Part shown: one piece after another, positions 58,401-64,000 of the stretch | Numbering within the stretch: position 1 is the stretch's first letter | Layout of the letters: the number at the start of each line of letters is the position of its first letter | DNA from: Microvelia longipes | Lineage: Eukaryota > Arthropoda > Insecta > Hemiptera > Veliidae | Length of the DNA: 64,000 bases | Assembly: GCA_018340805.1 (NCBI GenBank) | Contig: JACMZG010001914.1 | Span: 11,309,272-11,373,271, forward strand | Reading direction: 5' to 3' | Translations under genes and position numbers: made by a program | The notes under the pieces: model-generated | The model's database searches: none | Told to the model about the DNA's origin: nothing | Seen by the model: the letters and a program-made list of their open reading frames with translations, nothing else

Positions 58401-61400
58401 TTAGCAAAGGAAAATACCCCATATAATTCATAGGCTGACCAATAACTGCCTAAATTATACATTTTAATGAAAATTTACAATTAAAACTCATTTAGCATTA
58501 TTGAAGCAAAATAAAGGAAACAATTAAGATACGTTTTTACAATATTTTGAAAAGTGTTTTAAAAAAAAATTGTATTTGTATTTTTTTTCATTATTTAATT
58601 TAACTCATAATCAGCATACATTTATTTTTAAAGTTTTTTTTTAAATTTGTAAAATACTACTTACAAATTAACTTATTGTTAAAATAATACTCTTAAAGGT
58701 TTAGTTTGCCAAGTAGGTTACAACCAAGGTTGCAACTGGTCACCAAACCAACTTCTTTGTATTAAGTAGTACTCCTATATGGTCATTCAATATGGTATAA
58801 ATATTGTAACTTACATGAGTAGTAGGACTTGTTCTAGCCGAGTCATCTCCTCCGGACAAAGACGAACTCTCCGATTGTATTTTCTCACTACTATACCCAC
58901 TTTCATGAGGTTTATCTTCTTCGTTGTCTTCAACATCTGCTTCACTTTCACCTTTAAAAACATCACAGGTTTAATAATCATACATTTAAATTTAAGGTAG
59001 AGTTTATATTACTTCTAGCAGGAGAGTAAATTAATACTTTTAAATGCTCATTAGAACTTAAGAATTCGTTCCACCTTCCACTAACAGATTGTAAAGTTTG
59101 CTATATTTAGTATTTTATAAGTGTGGACCTAATATATACATGCAACATAAATAAGATTAAAATTGGGTATGGGGTACAGTATCCTATAAGTATTTACACA
59201 AAAATTAATAATAAAGACAGACAACTGTAAAAACCACTCAGGGTAAAACACCTAAAGAGGTAAAATCTCAATATCAAAATTTTATGAGATCCGTGGTCCA
59301 AAGGGTAAATAAATAAAAACTATGTTCTTAGTGGAGACGTTTCGACCTTACTGGTCATAATCATTCATAGTTAATAAAGAAGAATATGTAGGTAAGAGTC
59401 ATTATCACCCCTAAGGGGACAAGTCAAGAATATCAAAAGGTATCACCTCATCGTCCAAGCCAAGCAAAGAAACTGATAAAATATATAGGAAAAAGCAAGT
59501 AGTAAAAGCAGTAAAAGTAAGAATAATTATAAATAAACAGACAATAAAGAGCAAAAACTAATCAAAGGTTAGTTTTCACCTCTTACCTGGTAGAATCTAG
59601 GTAAGAAGTGAGGACGTTCTTGGGGCTGGCAAATAGCATCCAAGAGACATAATTGCTAAGATCTAGGATCTTCCCCACCTTTACTACTATACTATACTAT
59701 ATTAATAAAGCTATTATATGATTAGCATGATAAATGTGGACGTTACCTTTATCAGAGTGACTATCGGGACCAGGATTCAACCCATCCTCATTAACAAGAT
59801 TATTTTTCCGATTATTTCTAGCTTTCTTTCTGGCTTGTTTAGCTTGCTTCTTTAGTTGGTGTTTAGACAAACCTCCTACTTTCTCATCAACCAACTCAGG
59901 TGAAGCTGAACCTTTCCTTCTTATACTTGGAGGTTGAGGCTAAAAATCATAAACAACTTAATATATTTTTATTTGATTTTATTGTATTTAAAGTTTATTA
60001 TTTCTTATACTTTAGGCAATAAGTCTTATTGAATTTGGAATTTTGAATTCTTTAAAAATTACAAGTGATTAAATACAGTTGGATACATGAGATCCAAAAA
60101 TGGAATAATTTGTTGGATTATAAACACATCCGAGATTGACCCCACTCAAGTCGGTCTGATTTATACTTAAGTCAGGATGTTAGTTTATTTTCACATTCAT
60201 AATTTGTCAGCCTGGAGATTTAAGCCATTAAATCATATACATTGGATAGAACAGGTTTACTACCACTAATACTCTTAATAAACTGCAAAGGTTTTTGCAT
60301 TTATCGTCATAAAGATTTAGGTTTTCAAGAGGTGACAGCGTCAGTGTAGATGAAGAATTCGACTTTACACCAACATCCCTGAAGAAGCCTTCCACAGTAG
60401 AAGCGAAACGTTGGATTATAAGTTGTATAATAAGTTTTGTTTTAATACGGCAAGTATATCTATGATTTTTGCTGAATCATCAAAATTAAGCAGCATCCAT
60501 TAAAAACAAATGTGTTAATTGTCTGAGGAGCAAATCAAGTTTAAAGATGTGTTTCAATATAAATTTGGTGATTTGTATATTCTGAGAAGAGAGGATGAGC
60601 ATGTGGTGTAAAAAAGTTATGAGGTACCCCGTGACCAATTTTTTCAACACCTTTTGTTCTGAAACTCACCTTGTCAGCCATTATAGGTAAACTGAGATCT
60701 GAGAAAGCTTCAACACATTCCGAAGTGTTATGACAGTCTTGACACTCTAATGTAGAAACTAATAATCCTCTGAAAACATCATCAGGTACAAGTGTGACTT
60801 TATCAATGACTTCGTTATCAAGGGCTTTGACTTTCTTTGTAAGCTCGGCACTCACATCTTGTGGATTTACTTTCCGACTAAGTCCAAGTTCGCTTAGCAT
60901 TAAGGCTCTGTACCTCTGAAACAAACAACAAAATGTTAACATTTAGTGTTGAGATTCAAAAAGAAGTGTTGCAAACGTGAAGCAATGAATCATTTTTAAA
61001 CCGAAAAAACTCAATAGATGCTTTCCTAGTTTATATTGCTTTAGAGTCATCCGTGATGTAGTGGTTCTATGTATTGGCCGCGTGGCCAATACATAGAATG
61101 AATGGACTTTAAACTTTCGAGTTTATTTAGTCATGGGTTTAATCCCAGCACGGACCTCTGGGGTTTTATAAGAGGGATAAAACTTCTGCGTACGACGTTC
61201 TTCAGAAGGGACGTAAAGCCAGTGGTCTTAAGCCTGTGCGTTGTCAGGTACTCGTTAAATATCCCTTCCCTTACCTTAAATGAAACTGGATATGGGCAAA
61301 ATTTTGGATCCTCATAGTAGATTGATTATAATACTATAGTGAGTCTACCTTGTAGTTTAAAGTGTATGGAGGTTTGGTTTAACAGTGAAAGCACGTCTTG

Positions 61401-63619
61401 TTCCTAGTTTTCACTACACCATATGCGTCAGTGAAAATATGTATGATTGTTTGAAAAAGCATGAGAGGAACCATAAAAAAATTCACAGCTCTTCTGTCTA
61501 GATTAGATGAAATATACCTACACTTGAAATTAAAATGAGTAGAACACTATCTTAGGGAACTGGTAAAAAGGGCCCAACAACGTGGCCTACTTGCCTGGTA
61601 GTTACTACCACTACTTATGTTGCTTTCTTATCTCCTGTAATGGGATTGAAGCATGGCACTATCTCATTTTATGACCAATAATAGAAAAAATGTGCGACTA
61701 CCAACATTTTGAAAAATCATGCATAGTTGAATTTCATTTAAATAAGTTGTTCTCTCCAGTTTGATATTTTTTTGTATTTGATCAATTATTTTAAAATATG
61801 AGTGTTTAATTAAAAGGGAGGAGGAGTTTACCCCTGGAAATTTCGACTGAAATATTATTATCAATATTTTGTATTGTATAAGAATTAAAGTAATTTAATA
61901 ATAACAAGTTTTACAACATATACAGTTTGTAAGAGACACCTAGTTGTTAAGGACAGAGTATGGGACCATTTGTATCTCCAACAGTATGAGATTATATATG
62001 AGGCACCTAGTTGTTAAGGACAGAGTATGGACCATTGGTATCTCCAACAGTATGAGACTTGGATAACTACCATTTATAAAATAATAAACACTCACCTTGA
62101 GATCACTCTGTCTAACATTATCAAGTAGATGTCTCAGTAACTCGTGTGAATCATGCTGATCGTAACCCTCAAACTGAGGACACTTCTTCCTAAGCAGTTG
62201 TAATAGTTGTAATGGATTTTCAGATGAAACATCGCCAGGTCTCCTAAGAGCCACTAAAGTATCAGCAAGACATTGACCCAGCCAGTCTCGACTTTTCCCA
62301 AGTTTTCCTTCCTGAAAATTTACATTTACAGAGAAACTTTAAAAATGCTCCTGATTGATATGAAAGTCTTAACATAAGTCCTAATTGATTCACCTCTAAT
62401 AAAAACTTTTAAATTTTGCATTATTTAAGTCCTCTTTTGCACATTTTCCAAGGAAAATGTGCAAACATGATAGTTTTTTACATTAGTCAAAAATAAAGAG
62501 TAATTTTCAAAGCTAACCATTTAGCTTGAAAAATGGTTCCATTTTCAAATATTCTAGCCATAAATAGTGCCTTATAGTAGAACCCAATTCAGATATTTGA
62601 ACAAAAGTATTACAATGCAGCATTTTATTTGTTGTTAATCACTTATAATTATTTTACTAAAATAAAAATTCCTATACAACAGATTTGGATTTAGCTAACA
62701 GATTCTCCAATTAATTACATAACTTACTAATTAAATATTTGTAAAAACACTTAAAAATGTTTCAATAATTGTAATCAAAGAATTTTAGTTAAAAAATTGT
62801 TAAAATATGCATAATTATTATCTTAACATTGTTTTAATACACTCAATAGATTTTATAAGTAAATATTAATAATAATATATATGTTAGATTTGTTAAGTTG
62901 GCACCAACCAGTCTGCAGCCCTGACATCTCTGCTATTACATGGTGTAAGCTTTTTATATCAGTATTAGAAAAATTTGTAAAATATAACATGATTACCAAT
63001 AACTGTCCATCGTTAAGAGTAATACTTATATGTTCATCTTCAGATTCCATTCTACGCAGTGTTTCTACAAGTTTAGGAGTTCTAGCTAAGCATTGTAGGA
63101 CTGAATTAAAAAAACATGTATTACCAAGATTAACTAGACCCTGCAACAAAAAAAAAATAAATAAATGACATTCTAATATTTGTCATAGATAGAAGAAGAT
63201 ATTTTAAAAATTTATGTGTAAAATACATATTGTATATTAAACAATATTTGAACTAAACAATATATAAAATTTTCAAAGTCACTCTCTGCAATGATGTTTC
63301 GTTTCCACTGCTAGAAACGTCTTTAGGTGTGCAGAACATCGTGATGTTGTTGTGACGTAATACACTCTAAATAAAAAGTGAACGGCCTTCACAAGAAGGC
63401 CGCTATCTATAGCTTTTAAACTAAATATAAAAATAATTGTTCACAAAAAAAATCATCACAAAAAAGTTAAAAAAATTAAGATATAATATCAACAGTTGAT
63501 CAAAAAACTTACACGGACGGCTGGTCGTTGATTAATATTTTTTTTATTTGATAAATTAGTTTTGGCACTTTCTGGTTCATTACAGTCATTCCATTCCACC
63601 AGTGGAGGAGGACCATCAT
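49432..63619 (-). CDS. Usp16-45: ubiquitin hydrolase of the USP16/45 type, N-terminus outside window
   Basis: Cysteine protease removing ubiquitin. Mammalian USP16 acts on histone H2A and USP45 on ERCC1; insects usually have one joint orthologue. Exons in gene order: 63619-63513, 63140-62997, 62311-62096, 60915-60670, 59939-59747, 58951-58815, 57902-57687 (less certain), 55467-54498, 51428-51250, 50478-50377, 49560-49432. All are GT-AG with consistent phase, about 880 codons. The Cys box is [18 protein letters not shown], with the catalytic Cys in NTC. The [12 protein letters not shown] helix follows, then paired CxxC ribbons ([19 protein letters not shown]). Next come [15 protein letters not shown], the His box [14 protein letters not shown], and WFCISDS with the acidic triad residue. 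The end [10 protein letters not shown] then a stop is typical. The zinc-finger UBP domain expected before residue 1 of this piece lies beyond 64000. A long lysine-rich and then acidic insert separates the Cys and His boxes, as in USP16/45. Confidence 0.95.
50870..51075. repeat. tandem repeat of about 60-75 bp, about three copies
   Basis: The unit AACAAACAAATAAATATAAC..TTTTATTATTAATGAAGAAC followed by AGTTTATTTAAAAGGGTCAT and CATCAGAG is present two and a half to three times. It lies in the USP intron next to the exon at 51250-51428. Confidence 0.85.
51524..51950 (+). mobile_element. non-LTR retrotransposon fragment, C-terminal reverse transcriptase region
   Basis: The plus-strand frame reads [20 protein letters not shown], then [18 protein letters not shown] and LTLPSIFI. 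This is the conserved post-thumb region of Jockey/RTE-type LINE reverse transcriptases (QKKAIR..CRxxFKxLxILTLPS). After a frame break near 51835 a second frame continues with [11 protein letters not shown]. It is a degenerate, truncated fragment, antisense in a USP intron. Confidence 0.85.
52156..54390. mobile_element. foldback/TIR element, about 2.2 kb (USP intron)
   Basis: The left end, GTACAGTCATTGAAG and then ACCTCCGATTTGCTTGCCTA, is mirrored at the right by TAGGCAAGCAAATCGGAGGT and CTTCATTGACTGTAC. TA lies outside both ends. The inverted match extends about 150 bases, through a block with AAAATTTGGAATTAGGCTTA and GGTGACATTGGCCC. The interior contains a short open tail (53131-53053, minus) and otherwise AT-rich non-coding sequence. 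Confidence 0.82.
53053..53131 (-). pseudogene. remnant of a transposon protein C-terminus (tentative)
   Basis: A minus-strand frame reads [13 protein letters not shown] and then an acidic end [11 protein letters not shown] followed by a stop. It sits alone in the interior of the 2.2 kb TIR element. Cys-rich plus acidic endings occur in several DNA-transposon proteins; the family is not identified. Confidence 0.35.
54498..55467 (-). CDS. Usp16-45: USP16/45 large exon: low-complexity insert and second zinc ribbon half
   Basis: This 970-base exon starts [20 protein letters not shown]. It then runs for about 200 residues of Asn/Glu/Ser/Thr-rich low-complexity sequence with recurrent NEN and QNE motifs, and it re-enters conserved sequence at [20 protein letters not shown]. 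The low-complexity part is the disordered insert that interrupts the catalytic fold in this subfamily. The reading frame is open throughout and in phase with both neighbours. Confidence 0.93.
56445..57020 (+). repeat. 21-22-bp minisatellite inside a dispersed repeat
   Basis: About 20 tandem copies of GGATTAATTTAGTTGATATCCC or GGATTAATTTAGTTGATAACT lie between the two halves of the repeat also seen at 28590-28740. The left half is CAGACAAATTTGTAAAAACC with CACCTGAAATGGATAATT; the right half is TACAAACACAATACGTTTTC and TATATACC. In the 28590 copy a single, non-repeated equivalent segment occupies this place. It lies in a USP intron. Confidence 0.85.
57144..57651. mobile_element. MITE family A, copy 2, with 8-bp target duplication
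   Basis: The element is 57152-57643, with TIRs starting CTTAGAATAATAC at both ends. It is flanked by TATATTAT on both sides (57144-57151 and 57644-57651). Internal order matches copy 1 at 4215-4739 (AGAAGGAGCACTACTGATAA, TAATGCTGCCACCCTAACAA, TTGGCAATACTTCTGGTTGC, CTCAGCAGGTGTTTTAA). An 8-bp duplication fits hAT, P or Mutator-type elements; I cannot choose. Confidence 0.88.
57687..57902 (-). CDS. Usp16-45: probable additional USP16/45 exon
   Basis: A 216-base open segment has a donor CAG/GTATCT at its 3' end and an acceptor CTCTGTTAAAG at its 5' end. It is phase 0 at both ends, exactly what is needed between the exons at 58951-58815 and 55467-54498. It encodes 72 residues including [16 protein letters not shown] and [14 protein letters not shown], and it is markedly more GC-rich than the surrounding intron. 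I recognise no domain. It may be constitutive or alternative: skipping it also keeps frame. Confidence 0.62.
57958..58347 (+). mobile_element. MITE family B, copy 1, complete
   Basis: CAGTCTATCGTTTAGTTTAA at the left is mirrored by TTAAACTAAACGATAGACTG at the right (57960-58345), with TA on both sides. It is about 386 bp. It carries a CCAATC box-like GACCAATCAGAG and no open frame. The truncated sister copy is at 44276-44632. TA duplication suggests Tc1/mariner-type mobilisation. Confidence 0.92.
61040..61290 (+). mobile_element. SINE-like element family 2, copy 2 (USP intron)
   Basis: A head ATCCGTGATGTAGTGGTTCT is followed by a box-B-like GGGTTTAATCCCAGC. The 3' module AAGCCTGTGCGTTGTCAGGT, ACTCGTTAAATATCCC, TAAATGAAACTGG is shared with 34685-34875. 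The head contains a small internal hairpin, TATGTATTGGCCGCGTGGCC then AATACATAG. Confidence 0.7.
61430..61640 (-). repeat. dispersed repeat, unclassified, copy 2
   Basis: It is the reverse-complement partner of 9185-9420, sharing GAAAAAGCATGAGAG, AGATTAGATGAAATATACC, GGGCCCAACAACGTGG and CTACTTGCCTGGTAGTTA. Confidence 0.65.
61935..62050. repeat. tandem duplication of about 80 bp
   Basis: CACCTAGTTGTTAAGGACAG then AGTATGGGACCATTTGTATC occurs at about 61938-61995 and again at 62007-62055 with small differences. It is immediately downstream (gene sense) of the donor of the exon 62096-62311. Confidence 0.8.
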
Positions 63620-63771
63620 CTGCAATGGTACAGTAAACATATTAAAGTTTCAATGTAATATTGTTAGTAAGATATAAAGGAATGGTTTAAACTAGGTACT
63701 GTACATGGGAGTGAAATTGGAAGATATAAACTTAAAAAAACTGAGCAAATTGAAAGATTAGATGGAGAGAG

Positions 63772-63827
63772 AAATATAACATGATTACCAATAACTGTCC
63801 ATCGTTAAGAGTAATACTTATATGTTC
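63772..63827 (-). pseudogene. 56-bp perfect copy of the end of a USP exon with its splice donor
   Basis: Bases 63772-63827 are identical to 62980-63035, which is the last 39 bases of the exon encoding the catalytic-Cys region plus 17 bases of the following intron (GTAATCATG donor). The copy sits upstream, in gene sense, of the exon 63513-63619, with no acceptor of the original exon attached. Confidence 0.85.
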
Positions 63828-64000
63828 TTATGAGTTAGTATTTTTTTTACTCTACTTTGTAAATTAAAGATAATTTTTTTCCTTTCATGTTAGTAAGATA
63901 AAAAAACATATAATTACATTATTCTGTTTAATTTATTTATTTTACCAAAAATAACTTTATTTTTGTACATGGTCAAGAGTTTAAAAAAATTGCCATCTCT

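Overview
This window is nuclear DNA from an AT-rich animal genome. Intron-exon structure, protein relatedness and transposon content point to an insect. A beetle or similar repeat-rich insect would fit, but the order cannot be fixed from the sequence alone. It holds four protein-coding genes and a dense load of repeats.

Layout. (1) 1-4.8 kb has no gene: an approximately 1 kb terminal-inverted-repeat (TIR) transposon with a 9-bp target duplication, a 29-bp minisatellite and two miniature elements. (2) 4.8-16.6 kb, minus strand: splicing factor 1 (SF1/BBP), eight coding exons, 483 residues by my splice model. (3) 17.6-18.4 kb, plus strand: a complete EB1 (MAPRE-type microtubule plus-end protein) with no intron in its coding region, head-to-head with SF1 across a roughly 1 kb promoter region. 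(4) 18.5-25.1 kb has no gene: foldback elements, an AT microsatellite and a decayed LINE RNase H piece. (5) 25.1-40.5 kb, minus strand: prolyl 4-hydroxylase subunit alpha (P4HA). It has 12 coding exons and 519 residues, with a complete signal peptide and all catalytic residues. One of its introns carries a roughly 5.2 kb minisatellite. (6) 40.5-49.4 kb has no gene: foldback and MITE elements, AT microsatellites and a 41-bp minisatellite. (7) 49.4-63.6 kb, minus strand: the catalytic domain and C-terminus of a USP16/45-type ubiquitin hydrolase. Its N-terminus lies beyond the right edge.

The four genes are housekeeping or secretory-pathway genes with unrelated jobs: branch-point recognition, microtubule tip tracking, collagen proline hydroxylation in the ER, and deubiquitination. 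I see no operon-like logic beyond the divergent SF1/EB1 pair. Exons were placed by finding conserved protein blocks and then checking that every GT/AG junction keeps reading phase. All joins stated here do so.

The most unusual structure is the P4HA intron minisatellite. Its 87-bp unit contains a copy of the 3' splice site and the first codons of the very exon it abuts, so about 60 decoy splice acceptors lie directly upstream of the true one. Each decoy is followed, in the exon's reading frame, by a stop codon. Second-tier observations are a 56-bp perfect duplicate of a USP exon end and its donor, a MITE flanked by 28-bp direct repeats that may also supply the SF1 polyadenylation signal, and several long foldback elements with clean TIRs.
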